Counted from the stretch's first letter, positions 1 through 9,123 are shown. The stretch is 51,562 bases of DNA from an uncultured bacterium (GCA_902801025.1 CADCGZ010000005.1:1-51562); one strand, 5' to 3'. The notes: generated from the sequence alone by a model not told the origin. Made by a program: numbers and translations.

Positions 1-791
1 TCGGCGCGGGCGGCCTTCTCGGCCTCGTCGCGGCTCTTGCGCTCCTGCTCGCGCTTGCGGTTCTCCTCGGCGGCCTTCGCGCCGTACTCGTCGTTGGCGG
101 TCTTGATGACCTTGACGAGGCCGTTGAGGACGAGTTCGACACCCCTGACGGAGTCGTCGTTGCCCGGAATCACGTAGTCGATCGGCTCGGGGTCGGCGTT
201 CGTGTCGACGATCGCGACGACTGGGATGTGGAGACGGACGGCCTCCTTGACGGCGTTCGCCTCGCGGACGACGTCGACGACGACGACCGCTCCCGGGAGC
301 TCGGCCATGTCAGCGACGCCGGTGAGGTTCTTCTCGAGCTTGTTGAGCTCACGGCGGAGCATCGAGGCCTCCTGCTTGTGCTCGGAGAGCTCGCCGCCGT
401 TGGCCTTCGCGGTCGCCTGAAGCTGGCGCATGCGGCGGACGGAAGAACGGAGCGTCTTCGCATTCGTGAGCGTTCCGCCGAGCCAGCGCTCGGTCATGTA
501 GAACTGCTCGACGGACTCGGCCGCGCCCTTGACGAGCTCGGAAACCTGCTTCTTCGTGGCGACGAAGAGGATCTTCTTGCCGGCGAGGACCGTGTCCCTG
601 AGGAACTGCGCGGCCTCGTCGAGAAGAGCGACGGACTGTGTGAGGTCGATGATGTGGATACCGTTGCGCTTGTCGAAGATGTAACCTTTCATCTTCGGGT
701 TCCAGCGCTTCGTCTGATGGCCGAAGTGAAGACCGGCATCAAACATGTCCTTGAGCGAGATGCCCGTAAGGGCAGACGTAGGCATTTCCAT
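1..791 (-). CDS. rpsB: 30S ribosomal protein S2 (3' end cut by window edge)
   Basis: S2 of the small ribosomal subunit. The translation starts MEMPTSALTGISLKDMFDAG and continues with the S2 hallmarks GLHFGHQTKRWNPKM, FVATKKQ, ERWLGGTLTN and the late VVVDVVREANAVKEA / IPVVAIVDTNADP / IDYVIPGNDD segments. The ATG at 791 is preceded by AAGGAG eight bases upstream; a second ATG two codons later is possible. About 263 codons are visible. After the conserved S2 core the protein runs into a Lys/Glu/Arg-rich tail (EENRKREQERKSRDEAEKA) that is longer than the E. coli C terminus and continues out of the window. The gene has its own strong promoter at 898-926 and a leader of about 100 bases. Identity is certain; only the C-terminal end is unknown. 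Confidence 0.97.
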   Translation of the reverse strand, partial: MEMPTSALTGISLKDMFDAGLHFGHQTKRWNPKMKGYIFDKRNGIHIIDLTQSVALLDEAAQFLRDTVLAGKKILFVATKKQVSELVKGAAESVEQFYMTERWLGGTLTNAKTLRSSVRRMRQLQATAKANGGELSEHKQEASMLRRELNKLEKNLTGVADMAELPGAVVVVDVVREANAVKEAVRLHIPVVAIVDTNADPEPIDYVIPGNDDSVRGVELVLNGLVKVIKTANDEYGAKAAEENRKREQERKSRDEAEKAARA

Positions 792-897
792 TTTGTTTTC
801 TCCTTGAATCCTTTGTTCAGATTAATCCGCTTTGGCCGAGGATGGACTACCCCGACTCATTCGCTTCATCCCGTCCACCATGGACAAGATGGCGGGA

Positions 898-926
898 AGT
901 ATACCAAAAACGCCGTGCGGGCGCAA
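898..926 (-). promoter_or_regulatory. rpsB promoter (TTGCGC-17-TATACT)
   Basis: On the minus strand a -35 TTGCGC (921-926) is separated by exactly 17 bases from a -10 TATACT (898-903), which is extended by TTTTTGG. The predicted start of transcription is near 891, leaving a leader of about 100 bases before the rpsB ATG. The leader holds TGGAC/GTCCA elements (around 843, 873 and 881) that could form alternative short stems, as might suit an S2 autoregulatory leader; that part is speculative. The same CCCCCTTGCGC block precedes the tRNA operon at 46439-46468. Confidence 0.75.
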
Positions 927-932
927 GGGGGT

Positions 933-2933
933 CTAAAGACGCGGAAGGATTCGTGAGGCGGAGGCCGAAGGCGCCACTTGCCCAGCCGCCCTGGGAAGGC
1001 CTTCCGGCGGCCTTGACGAATACTCGAGCCCTGCCGCCTCGTGCGGATGGTCAGAAGTGCCCTCGACCGGAACGAACGTCGAGACCCATTCGTACCGATA
1101 CTTCTTAGCCGTATGCGGAACGACGATCCTTACATGGTTCCATCCGGCGTCGAGCGAGACTTGCATCGGCTCTCGCATCCAGTATTCCTCGCCGGCGAAC
1201 GGCAGTTCAACGATGTTGTTCGAATACGGAATCTCTGGATGCACGGCGATGTACTTTAGCCCAGGGCGCGCCCACTTCGGCGGCGGCACGACGCGGCCGT
1301 TCACCTCGACGCGGACGCCCTTCGAAGGTGCGTCCCATTCGCCGTCCTCGGGAAGCCCGCGGCCGCGGGAAGCGCTTCGGGAGTAGTGCGTGAAACCGAC
1401 CCACACGCCGATCGTGCGCGGCGAATCGCTCCTTATCCACGTCTCGAGAGTCGCCGTGCCGGTCTTTCCCTCGACGAAGGAGTTCGCCACGTCCTGGTCG
1501 TCGTCGCACCAGTGGTGCAGGCACACCGTTCCCTGCGCAACATCCTCGGCGACCACGCGCCCTTCCGCGTCGGAGACGCGCCACCTGAAGTCGGTCTGCC
1601 GCACGAACGCGAACGGCATGTCGAAATCGCGAAGCACCTTGTCGCGATGGGCGACGATGCGGTCCTCGAACTTGCGAAGTGCCGCGAAGTCCTCCGTGCC
1701 CGGCTTCGGAAGCTTGACCCTGTATTCGGGCCTGTCGGCGTCGCGCCGCTCCCACATGAGCGAAGAATGCATCACGACCGCCGGCGCAAAAATATTGTTC
1801 CGGAAAAGCGCGGCCGGGTTGTCTCCAATCATATCGTCGTGCCACGAGCATGCAACGACTCCGAGGTTCAGCCTCTCGTCGTGCGCGAACCTGAACGGCT
1901 TCAAGAACGCCGCGGCGTTGATCATGTCCATGCAGTCGCGATGCCCGAAGTAGAGTCGCGTAGCGTCGAACACGCATTCGTCATCGTCAGGCAGGTAGGA
2001 TTCCTGCCACAGCATTCTCACGCTCTTCGTGCCGTCGGACGCCGTAATGCCTTCGCCCGGATGCCAGCCGACGGGGATTCGCCCATTGCGGCGAACGCGC
2101 TCGGCCACCGCAGGGCAGAATGTGGCAGCGGCCTTCTCCTCGGGCGTATGGACCTCGTCCGTGCCGATATGCACGAACGGCATCTCATCGGGCGACGCGA
2201 GCGAGCAGAGCTCGTCTACGAGGTCGCAGACGATGCCCTGGACCTTCGGGTCGTCCATGCGCGCGATGCCGAGCCCGCGACGGAACGCGAGCGAATGCCC
2301 CGGCACGTCGAACTCGGGCATCACGGTGATGCCGCGCGCCGCAGCGTAGTCGAGGATCTCGCGAAACTCCGCCTGCGTGTAGAACTTCATCAGCTGGCGC
2401 CTGAACGCCCATGGCGCCTGAAGCATCGGATACTTCTTCGACTCGAGACGCCAACCGTGGTAGTCCGTGAGGTGCCAGTGGAAGAGGTTGTACTTGTAGG
2501 CGGCCATCAGGTCGAGCATCTTCTTGATCGAAGCGACGTCTAGGTAGTTCCTCCCGCAATCGTGCATTATGCCGCGCCAGCGGTATTGCGGCCAGTCCAC
2601 TATCGTTCCGCAGGGGAGCTTCCCGTCCGCAAGCTTAGCGAGCTGGGCAAGAGTCGTCCGCGCATACCGTTCGCCGCGCTGGTCGGACGCGCGGATCGTC
2701 ACGCCTTCAGGCGCAATCACGAGCTCGTACGCCTCGCCAGCGAGATCTTCCCTGACGCCGTCGATTGCACCGCGCAAAAACTTGACCGATGCAGGATTGC
2801 CGCAGACGCCGTCCGCCGCAACGACGCGCTTCGGCTGCGGCTGGAGATTGTCGAACGGCGAAACGACAGACGCCGTGGCAAGCGACGCCAGCAACAGGGC
2901 GATCGCCACTGCGATGGCGCGGCGCACGCTCAC
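933..2933 (-). CDS. Secreted GH20 beta-N-acetylhexosaminidase-like enzyme
   Basis: 666 residues. An N-terminal signal peptide (hydrophobic residues 5-22) is followed by a GH20 N-terminal domain (about 25-110) and a GH20 TIM barrel (about 112-430) with YRWRGIMHDCGRNY, FHWHLTDYHGWR, MPEFDVPGHS and HIGTDEVH, in which D259-E260 match the catalytic Asp-Glu pair of the family. The remaining 230 residues form an extra C-terminal part with beta-sandwich character (WIRSDSPRTIGVWVGF, WNHVRIVVP). GH20 enzymes remove terminal beta-linked GlcNAc or GalNAc by substrate-assisted catalysis. The GTG start overlaps the TGA of uxuB (GTGA) with AGGAAGAG upstream, so the two are translationally coupled. The substrate cannot be told from sequence; host glycans or chitin fragments are both possible. 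Confidence 0.88.
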   Translation of the reverse strand: MSVRRAIAVAIALLLASLATASVVSPFDNLQPQPKRVVAADGVCGNPASVKFLRGAIDGVREDLAGEAYELVIAPEGVTIRASDQRGERYARTTLAQLAKLADGKLPCGTIVDWPQYRWRGIMHDCGRNYLDVASIKKMLDLMAAYKYNLFHWHLTDYHGWRLESKKYPMLQAPWAFRRQLMKFYTQAEFREILDYAAARGITVMPEFDVPGHSLAFRRGLGIARMDDPKVQGIVCDLVDELCSLASPDEMPFVHIGTDEVHTPEEKAAATFCPAVAERVRRNGRIPVGWHPGEGITASDGTKSVRMLWQESYLPDDDECVFDATRLYFGHRDCMDMINAAAFLKPFRFAHDERLNLGVVACSWHDDMIGDNPAALFRNNIFAPAVVMHSSLMWERRDADRPEYRVKLPKPGTEDFAALRKFEDRIVAHRDKVLRDFDMPFAFVRQTDFRWRVSDAEGRVVAEDVAQGTVCLHHWCDDDQDVANSFVEGKTGTATLETWIRSDSPRTIGVWVGFTHYSRSASRGRGLPEDGEWDAPSKGVRVEVNGRVVPPPKWARPGLKYIAVHPEIPYSNNIVELPFAGEEYWMREPMQVSLDAGWNHVRIVVPHTAKKYRYEWVSTFVPVEGTSDHPHEAAGLEYSSRPPEGLPRAAGQVAPSASASRILPRL

Positions 2934-4506
2934 GCAAGCTCTTCCTGGAGAAGGCGGCGGACGGAGCCGGGGCCTTCGAGAAGCCGCGCGTAGTAGCCCT
3001 CGATCTTCGCGGCGAGCGGAGTCGTCGTGAGGTCGAGGCCGAAGATCGTCGGGTTAGAGAGGATTTCGCGGATCTTACCCTCCTTCACCTTCGCCATAAG
3101 CTCGTCCTTGAGAGGATCGGGCGAGACCTCAAGGGGTGTGCCGTCGTCAAAGGTTCCGTTCAAGTAGCGGAGCCAACCCGCGATCGCAAGCGGAATCGAA
3201 ACGAGCGAGCCGAGGTCGCGCCCTTCGCGGATGTAGCTCTTGATCGTCTCGCCGAAGCGGATGCCGACCTTCTGCGAAGTGTCGGTCGCGATGCGGCGCG
3301 GGTCGTCGGGCATGAAGGGATTTGGCAAACGCTCATTCACCACTTCGTCGATGAACGCCTTTGGCGAGAGTATCTTCGGGTCGACGACGACGGGAAGTCC
3401 CTCGACATAGCCAAGGCGCTTCACGAGCTTCACGATGTCGGCGTCCTTCATCTCCTCGCAGATGAGCGTGTATCCGAGGAGGCACCCGTACATCGACATC
3501 GCCGTGTGGAGCGGATTGAGGCACGTCGTCACCTTCATCTTCTCGCACATGTTCACGGTGTCGCGGTCGCAGAAGTAGACGCCCGCCTTCTCGAGCGGAG
3601 GGCGGCCGTTCGGGAACTTGTCTTCGACGACGAGGTACTGCGGCTTCTCCGCGTTGACGAACGCCGCGATGAAAGTCTTCTTCTCGGTGACGATCGGCGA
3701 CATTCCCTCTATGCCGGCGTCGGAGAGGGACTTCTCTACCATCGGGTGCGGGCGCGGCGTGATCTTGTCGATCATCGACCACGGGAAGGCAATCTTCGAC
3801 TCGTCCTTCAGGTAATCGAGAAACGCTGCGGGCGCAAAGCCGTTCTTGACCCAGGCCGAGGCGACTTCGAGGACGGCGGACATGAGCTTCTCGCCGTTGT
3901 GCGAGCAGTTGTCCATCGAGACGACGGGAGCGCCCCTGCGCCGAAGCGCTCAAGAAGAAGCGCAGCGACTATCGACATCGCGTGACGCGCCTTTGCTGGG
4001 CCATCCTTCATGTCGGCCTCGACGACAGGCATGAGCGAGCCGTCAGTGCGGCGAAGCTGATAGCCCTTCTCGGTGATCGTGAACGAGAGCATCTTGAGTG
4101 ACGGGGCGCGGAAGATCGCCTTAAGCTGCGCGGCAGACTTCTCATCTGCAAAGTTCACCTTGAGCCCCTGGGCTACTCCCGCAAGCACTTCGCGCGTCGT
4201 AGTCCCGTCGGGGTTCAGCAGCACGTTCAAGGTCAGGTTGTCGTGCGCATCGTAGATCTTGTCGATCACCTCGTAGTCGAAAGTGTCGCATGCAATTATC
4301 CCAGTCTTCGAAAGCCCCTCGTTGAGAAGGCGTTGCGAAAGCGAGCCGATGAACCCACGGAAGATATTGCCCGCGCCGAAGTGGACCCACTCTGGGTTTT
4401 TCGCCGTCGCCTCGCGCATCGCGGCGATGTCGAACTTCGGAAGCGCCACTCCGGCGGCAGCCCATGCGTCCTTTTCGTTCAGTACGGAATCAAGGTTCAG
4501 CTTCAT
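2930..4506 (-). pseudogene. uxuB: Fructuronate reductase / mannitol dehydrogenase family, frameshifted
   Basis: Two overlapping reading frames together make one protein of about 525 residues of the long-chain mannitol dehydrogenase/fructuronate reductase family, which reduces D-fructuronate to D-mannonate with NADH in uronate catabolism. The N-terminal part (MKLNLDSVLNEKDAW..., WVHFGAGNIFRGF) ends near 3925. The C-terminal part resumes with SMDNCSHNGEKL and carries TCLNPLHTAMS, the Asn/His end of the family motif. Adding one base to the GGG at 3926-3928 (one C on the coding strand) restores ALPVVSMDNC, so a single-base deletion in a short homopolymer is the cause. It may be a real mutation or a sequencing error. 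The ATG at 4506 has AGGAGAG upstream, and the 3' end is coupled to the GH20 gene. Both halves are well conserved, which favours a recent or artefactual lesion. Confidence 0.85.
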
Positions 4507-4534
4507 TGTATCTCTCCTGTTTTCGTAGATTATA

Positions 4535-5059
4535 TCAGATTTCGACGCCGCCACGGCGCAAAACTTCTAAGCCCCCCTCGGGGCCGACCTTGACGACAGT
4601 CGACGGAACTCCGCCTGGGCTTATGCCGTCATCGACGACGATGTCAGCGGAAAGCCCGACATCCGCGAGCGCCGCGGGCGCATCAGTCGCAGCCCTCTGC
4701 CCTGAGAGGTTCGCGCTCGTCACGCGCAAGAGCCCGCCGCACTTAGCAAGGAGCCGCCGCGTCCAGTCGTGGTCGGGAACGCGATAGCCCTCTCCGTCAA
4801 ACACTATCGTAAGACCCCCTGGCCACTTTTCCGTGAGCTGGTGATTTACAGGCGTCGCCTCGACGCCAGAGGCAAGCAGTGCGATTGGCTTCTTCGCCTC
4901 GCGGCCCTTGATCGTGTAAAGCCGGTCGACTGCCTCTGGGAAGTCGGGGTGCGCGGCAAGGCCGTAGACCGTGTCGGTCGGGATCACCGCGACGCCACCG
5001 GCAAGCAGAACCTTTGCGGCGGCCTCAAGCCCTTCTTCATCACTCTTTACAATTCGCAT
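4535..5059 (-). CDS. tsaC: Threonylcarbamoyl-AMP synthase (TsaC/Sua5/YrdC family)
   Basis: 174 residues, the length of a short TsaC without the extra Sua5 domain. It makes threonylcarbamoyl-AMP from threonine, bicarbonate and ATP for t6A37 of ANN-decoding tRNAs in the cytoplasm. Motifs seen are VIPTDTVYGLAAHP near residue 25, the basic IKGREAKKPIALL segment that binds nucleotide, and TSANLSGQRA. The ATG at 5059 lies directly after a short tandem repeat array (5074-5129) and has no clear Shine-Dalgarno site. It follows the Cys-motif gene in the same direction and precedes uxuB by 28 bases. Confidence 0.92.
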   Translation of the reverse strand: MRIVKSDEEGLEAAAKVLLAGGVAVIPTDTVYGLAAHPDFPEAVDRLYTIKGREAKKPIALLASGVEATPVNHQLTEKWPGGLTIVFDGEGYRVPDHDWTRRLLAKCGGLLRVTSANLSGQRAATDAPAALADVGLSADIVVDDGISPGGVPSTVVKVGPEGGLEVLRRGGVEI

Positions 5060-5073
5060 CTTTGGAATAAAAC

Positions 5074-5129
5074 CACGAAATACACGAAACACACGAAAAA
5101 AATCTACATGATCTACACGTTCTACACGG
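5074..5129. repeat. Two 9-base short tandem repeat arrays
   Basis: CACGAA recurs at 5074, 5083 and 5092 and TCTACA at 5103, 5112 and 5121, both with a strict 9-base period. The array fills the gap between the Cys-motif gene and tsaC. The stop codon of the upstream gene (5122-5124 on the minus strand) is formed by the repeat itself. Confidence 0.85.
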
Positions 5130-5544
5130 CTAAATCTTCCTCCAACAGCCGTGCAGCGAGTTTTACAAGCTCGACACAGGGGCGCTTCTTGTAATACCCT
5201 TCCGTCCGCGCCTCGGGTGCGCCGCCCTGGGTCGCGCCTGTTCCGGCCAAAAGCTCGCGGCAGACGATCGAGCCGCATTCCGCCTTGAACTTCTCCGCAA
5301 ACGCCTGCACATGCGGATATGTCGCCACCTTGTCGGGACCATGGCGCATCCCGAGGACGAGAGTCGCGCCAGTCACCGCGCCGCACACCTCGCGCATGCG
5401 CCCGACGCCGCCGCCAAGCCCGCACGAGACCTTCGCCGCCGTCTCGCGGTCCATGCCAAGTTCGTCGGCAAATGCGCAGAACACGGACTGCGAGCAGTTC
5501 ATGCCGCTTCTGAAAAGCTCCTCCGCCTTCTCCTCGTGCGTCAT
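5122..5544 (-). CDS. C_GCAxxG_C_C family putative redox protein
   Basis: 140 residues. The spaced cysteines match the family named for its C_GCAxxG_C_C pattern: GMNCSQSV near residue 16, SCGLGGGVGRMREVCGAVTGA in the middle, then CGSIVCREL and a last Cys in KRPCVELV. Members are thought to be redox or metal proteins of anaerobes; no reaction is established. The ATG overlaps the TGA of rluB (ATGA), so the pair is co-translated. The C terminus ends in EEDLAV and its TAG stop lies in the 9-base repeat, so the repeat may have set or trimmed the protein end. Confidence 0.85.
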   Translation of the reverse strand: MTHEEKAEELFRSGMNCSQSVFCAFADELGMDRETAAKVSCGLGGGVGRMREVCGAVTGATLVLGMRHGPDKVATYPHVQAFAEKFKAECGSIVCRELLAGTGATQGGAPEARTEGYYKKRPCVELVKLAARLLEEDLAV

Positions 5545-6254
5545 TTCAGCAACTCCAGTTCTTCGGGCGTGAGGTCGCGCCATTCGCCGGGAGCGAGCGC
5601 GGGATCGAGCGCGAGCCGCCCGACGGCGACGCGCTTCAGCGAAACGACGACGAGATGTGCGGCGGAGCACATGTAGCGGATCTGGCGCTTCCGCCCTTCG
5701 CGTAGGCGGAACTCGAGCGCCGTGACGTTGTTCTCCGGGCCAGACAGGACTTTGACGGGCACAGGCCGCGTCACATAGCCGTCAGGCATTTTCACTGGCC
5801 CTCGAAGGACGCGCAGTTTTTCCTCGCTCCAACGTCCTGCGGCGCGAACAATGTAGGTTTTCTCGTGCTCGTAGCGCGGGTGGGTGAGGCGAAGCGTGAG
5901 GTCGCCGTCGTTCGACATAAGGAGCATTCCCTCGGAATCCTTGTCGAGACGGCCGACGGGAACAAGGCGCTCGGGCGTAGTGACTAGTTCCGCAACCGTC
6001 TTCCCGCCAAACGGGTCACTAGTCGAACTCAAGACCCCTACGGGCTTATAGAGCATCACCGTCCGCTTTGGCTCAGCCGCCGCAAGCGGCTTTCCATCCA
6101 CCGAAATCTTCGCCGTCGCCGGGTCGACGCGCTCGCCAGGTTCCTTCACCACCACGCCGTCGACCGTGACGCGCCCTGCGGCAATTATCTCAGCCGCCTT
6201 GCGGCGCGACGCGACACCCGCGTGACTCAAGACATTTTGCAGTCGTTCTTCCAT
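5541..6254 (-). CDS. rluB: Pseudouridine synthase of the RsuA/RluB/RluE/RluF family
   Basis: 237 residues: an S4 RNA-binding domain (about 1-48, RLQNVLSHAGVASRRKAAEII) followed by the catalytic domain with GRLDKDSEGMLLMSNDG, D104 being the catalytic aspartate, and the GRKRQIRYM motif. RluB makes pseudouridine at position 2605 of 23S rRNA (E. coli numbering); assignment as RluB rather than RsuA is from overall similarity and is not certain. The ATG at 6254 is chosen because it begins the S4 domain. It has no Shine-Dalgarno sequence and lies 10 bases beyond a TGGTATAAT promoter, suggesting a nearly leaderless mRNA. It is the first gene of the run down to the GH20 enzyme. Confidence 0.9.
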   Translation of the reverse strand: MEERLQNVLSHAGVASRRKAAEIIAAGRVTVDGVVVKEPGERVDPATAKISVDGKPLAAAEPKRTVMLYKPVGVLSSTSDPFGGKTVAELVTTPERLVPVGRLDKDSEGMLLMSNDGDLTLRLTHPRYEHEKTYIVRAAGRWSEEKLRVLRGPVKMPDGYVTRPVPVKVLSGPENNVTALEFRLREGRKRQIRYMCSAAHLVVVSLKRVAVGRLALDPALAPGEWRDLTPEELELLK

Positions 6255-6264
6255 GTCTTGGAAA

Positions 6265-6294
6265 ATTATACCAAAGCACACGCCCCACCCGCAA
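6265..6294 (-). promoter_or_regulatory. rluB promoter (TTGCGG-18-TATAAT)
   Basis: On the minus strand TTGCGG (6289-6294) lies 18 bases from TATAAT (6265-6270), with the extended element CTTTGG before the -10. The rluB ATG follows 10 bases after the -10, so transcription should start within a few bases of the start codon. Confidence 0.75.
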
Positions 6295-6341
6295 GGTAGT
6301 GAATTACGCATCACGGATACGCTTCGCTGGGGGTAGGGGCA

Positions 6342-7031
6342 TTAGGTTCTGCCTTGACCTAGAGAATACACTCGCCCCAGCATTGGATACTTCGCCCCCG
6401 CCGCAGTGTTGTAAGGCAAGTATTCCACCTTGCTTCCGTCGGCGAACGCGGCAAATGCGCCGCGACTCGCGGCATCGTCGTTCACGCCTGGGATCAGGGG
6501 AACGCGAAACGAATACGGCACCCCGCTATTGCGAAGCCAGGAAATGTTTGCAAGTACGACCGAAAGATCGCCGCCAGTCCAGCGCCTGAATGCCGCAGCA
6601 TCCAAAAGCTTAACGTCCTGGTATACAAAGTCAAGTTGCGACACGACAGCTTGATAATCCGCAGCCGGCGCATAGCCGCTTGTCTCGATCGCGAGACTAA
6701 TGCCCCTCGCCTTCAAAAGCGGAATCAGCTCAAGAAGAAACTGCGTCTGAGCAAGCGGCTCACCGCCCGAGAACGTCACGCCACCGCCTGACTCGTTCAT
6801 TATGTCGGCGTTTACCGCAAGCTCGGCCGCAAGCTCCAAGGCGCTCACGTCGCGGCCGCAGACAACCTTCTCGCCGCCTTTTCTGGTCATCGTCTCAATC
6901 TCAGCGGACTGCCCTTCGGGATTGTGGCACCACTGGCACCGCAGCGGACACCCCTTGAAGAAAACTGTCGTCCTGACGCCCGGCCCGTCATGCAGCGTAA
7001 ATTCACGTATCTCGAAGACTCGGCCCGTCAC
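6342..7031 (-). CDS. Glycyl radical enzyme activating enzyme (radical SAM)
   Basis: 229 residues. The N terminus has GRVFEIREFTLHDGPGVRTT followed by the radical SAM CxxxCxxC at C28, C32 and C35, and FSGGEPLAQ, the SAM-binding GGE motif. It lacks the two-cluster ferredoxin insert of many activases and so resembles the short PflA form. It would cleave SAM with a 4Fe-4S cluster and abstract hydrogen from the glycine of the enzyme encoded just upstream. The GTG start overlaps that gene's TGA (GTGA), so the two are coupled. This is the last gene of the operon that begins at 13829. Confidence 0.9.
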   Translation of the reverse strand: MTGRVFEIREFTLHDGPGVRTTVFFKGCPLRCQWCHNPEGQSAEIETMTRKGGEKVVCGRDVSALELAAELAVNADIMNESGGGVTFSGGEPLAQTQFLLELIPLLKARGISLAIETSGYAPAADYQAVVSQLDFVYQDVKLLDAAAFRRWTGGDLSVVLANISWLRNSGVPYSFRVPLIPGVNDDAASRGAFAAFADGSKVEYLPYNTAAGAKYPMLGRVYSLGQGRT

Positions 7032-9112
7032 GACGCCGCGAGCTCCACTCTCTTTATGATTTGATCTTGGTACGGCTTATCCAACTCGATGAAGTATCCA
7101 CTCCAGCCCCATACGCGGACGATCAGATGGCGGTGGCGCTCGGGGTGCGCCTGCGCGTCGAGAAGCGTCTCGCGGTTTATCGTGTTGATCTGCATCTGGT
7201 GTCCGCCTCGCTCGATGAAGAACTTGACGAGATGAGCGACTTTCTCCACTCCATCCGGCATTGCAAACGCGGAGTCATGGATCTCTATCGTGAGCGGCCC
7301 GCCGTTGCACACCGGTCCGAGGTCCGGCTCGGTGAAGGACCTAACCACGCTTACCGGCCCTTTCACCGGGACGTCGAGCGAAGGTGCATAGTTGGCGGAA
7401 AGAGGCTCGCCTTTAAGCCGTCCATCGGCGGAGGCCGGAACGTCGCGAGCATGCCAGATGTAATACATGGCGCTTCCGGTGCCAGGGCGAAACACGCCGC
7501 CGCGGTCGTTCTTCTTTCCGTCGAAGGCATGACCCCAAAAGTCGATGAGCCACTTTGCGAGATCGTCCACCCTTGCATCTGCGTTGCCCATCTTCGGCGC
7601 GGCCTTTGCCGCAGCGAGGACGTCGGGGCGTCCGGCAAAATCTGTGTCAAGAAGCGACACAAGTTCGGAGAGCGTCACAAGCTTCTTCTCGAAGACAAGC
7701 TCCCGCACCGAAGCAAGAGAGTCCACCGCAACGGCGATGCCAGTTCCGTGGATGCCGAAGTTGTTGTACTTCGCGCCCTTCGAGATGTCCCGGGCCTTCT
7801 TTATGCAATCCGTCGATATGACCGAGACGAACGATCCCGGCAATATCTCTACGTGGCGGTATTTCCTAACAAGCGCATCCGCCCTTCTCTGCACCTCGCC
7901 AAAGAACTCAGCCTTTACGTCTTCGAATGTACACTCTGTGTCTTTGTGATTCTGTATTAAGATCCTAAGCGCCGCATCAAGCGCGCCGACGAAACTCACC
8001 GCGTCGATGTTGTTGATGTCCATGCCGCAGCCGGGGACGAGAAACTCCCAGCACGCGGCAACCGAGTAGTCTCGCGCGTCCTCCGTCTCGTAGCCCCATC
8101 GCTGAAGCGCGGGAATCACCACGTCGTCGTTTGCGTACTGCGGGAAGCCGAGCCCTTTCGCCGTAAGCTCCGTGCCAAGCTCGTAAATTTCGAGAGGCGT
8201 AGACTTGTCGACACGCAGGTTTATCTTCGGGTCTACGAGCTTCAACTCGCCACAGGCCTTCAGGCAAAGCCGCGAAAGGTCGTTGAAGGCGGGCTTCCCA
8301 TCGCGCGTGACGCCGCCGAGCATGACGGACTGGCCGTTGTCGCCCTGCTGTACGCCAATGTACAAATCGCTGTCGCGGTTGCAGGCGATGAAGAACTCCT
8401 CGAGTTCCTCAAGCGCGGATTCGTCCGTGAGGCGCCCTGCCTTGATGTCGGCCTCGTAGTACGGAAAGAGATACTGGTCGATGCGTCCAAGTCCGCAGTG
8501 GTACTCGCCCTCGCACCACATCGCGTAGTGGAGGATGCGAAGCGACTGCAACGCTTCGTGGAAAGTGCGCGCGCCGTTCAACGGAACGTGCGCAAGCGTC
8601 GCGGCGATTTCGGCAAGCCCTCGTCTCTCGGCTTCGACGCGATAGCGATCTACTAGGCCCAAAACGGCCTCAACGGAAAGACGCGCGTTCTCGAGGAAAT
8701 CGACTCCCTCGGCATCGCCCTCCGCGCGGCATTTCGCGAGACGCGCATCGATTTCGCCGAGCCGTGCGCCAAGTCCGTCGCGTATCGTCGGAGCGAAGTC
8801 AGCCGTCAAGTTGAAGACAACGCCCTTCTCGCCAAAAGCCGTGCCGGCCGCGCGGCGGGCATCCATCTCCGCGTCGGTGTGCAGATCAGGAATTTGCCTC
8901 ACCGTGCGCAGAAACGCAAGCCGCTCGCCGTCCATGAACGCAGGAGTCTCCGCCTTCAGCATTTCCTCAAGGCCGATCCTGGCCCGCGCCTCGTCGCCGA
9001 TCCCTTCCGCGACGAACCGCTCTAAAAGCGGCTTCCAGTCGACGTCGCGGCGAAACTTCGCCTGCTCCTTGTCGAAGGTCCTCTCGAGCAAACTCTTTAT
9101 TCTCTCCGTCAT
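7028..9112 (-). CDS. Glycyl radical enzyme of unknown substrate (PFL family)
   Basis: 694 residues, shorter than PFL or diol dehydratases (about 760-850). The C-terminal radical motif is RVWGWSGYF with G669 as the likely radical glycine. The active-site loop reads VAACWEF, so C354 is the likely thiyl cysteine and E356 a nearby acid, similar in place to the Cys/Glu of dehydratase-type members but with CWE instead of GCVE; PFL would show two adjacent cysteines. It is therefore not PFL by motif, and eliminase or decarboxylase chemistry is an inference. GGAGGG lies before the ATG at 9112. It sits between a sugar porter and its own activase in an operon led by a secreted glycosidase, so the substrate may be the imported sugar or a product of it. 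Without a shell-protein gene nearby, a microcompartment is not indicated. Confidence 0.88.
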   Translation of the reverse strand: MTERIKSLLERTFDKEQAKFRRDVDWKPLLERFVAEGIGDEARARIGLEEMLKAETPAFMDGERLAFLRTVRQIPDLHTDAEMDARRAAGTAFGEKGVVFNLTADFAPTIRDGLGARLGEIDARLAKCRAEGDAEGVDFLENARLSVEAVLGLVDRYRVEAERRGLAEIAATLAHVPLNGARTFHEALQSLRILHYAMWCEGEYHCGLGRIDQYLFPYYEADIKAGRLTDESALEELEEFFIACNRDSDLYIGVQQGDNGQSVMLGGVTRDGKPAFNDLSRLCLKACGELKLVDPKINLRVDKSTPLEIYELGTELTAKGLGFPQYANDDVVIPALQRWGYETEDARDYSVAACWEFLVPGCGMDINNIDAVSFVGALDAALRILIQNHKDTECTFEDVKAEFFGEVQRRADALVRKYRHVEILPGSFVSVISTDCIKKARDISKGAKYNNFGIHGTGIAVAVDSLASVRELVFEKKLVTLSELVSLLDTDFAGRPDVLAAAKAAPKMGNADARVDDLAKWLIDFWGHAFDGKKNDRGGVFRPGTGSAMYYIWHARDVPASADGRLKGEPLSANYAPSLDVPVKGPVSVVRSFTEPDLGPVCNGGPLTIEIHDSAFAMPDGVEKVAHLVKFFIERGGHQMQINTINRETLLDAQAHPERHRHLIVRVWGWSGYFIELDKPYQDQIIKRVELAAS

Positions 9113-9123
9113 CGCACCCTCCA

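Noticed and set aside
5074..5129. CRISPR array
   Set aside because: Units are only 9 bases with no spacers and no cas genes nearby; it is a short tandem repeat.
4535..5425. Longer tsaC protein starting near 5425
   Set aside because: The upstream extension runs through the tandem repeats and the other frame of the Cys-motif gene; the family's N terminus begins at MRIVKSDEEG (5059).
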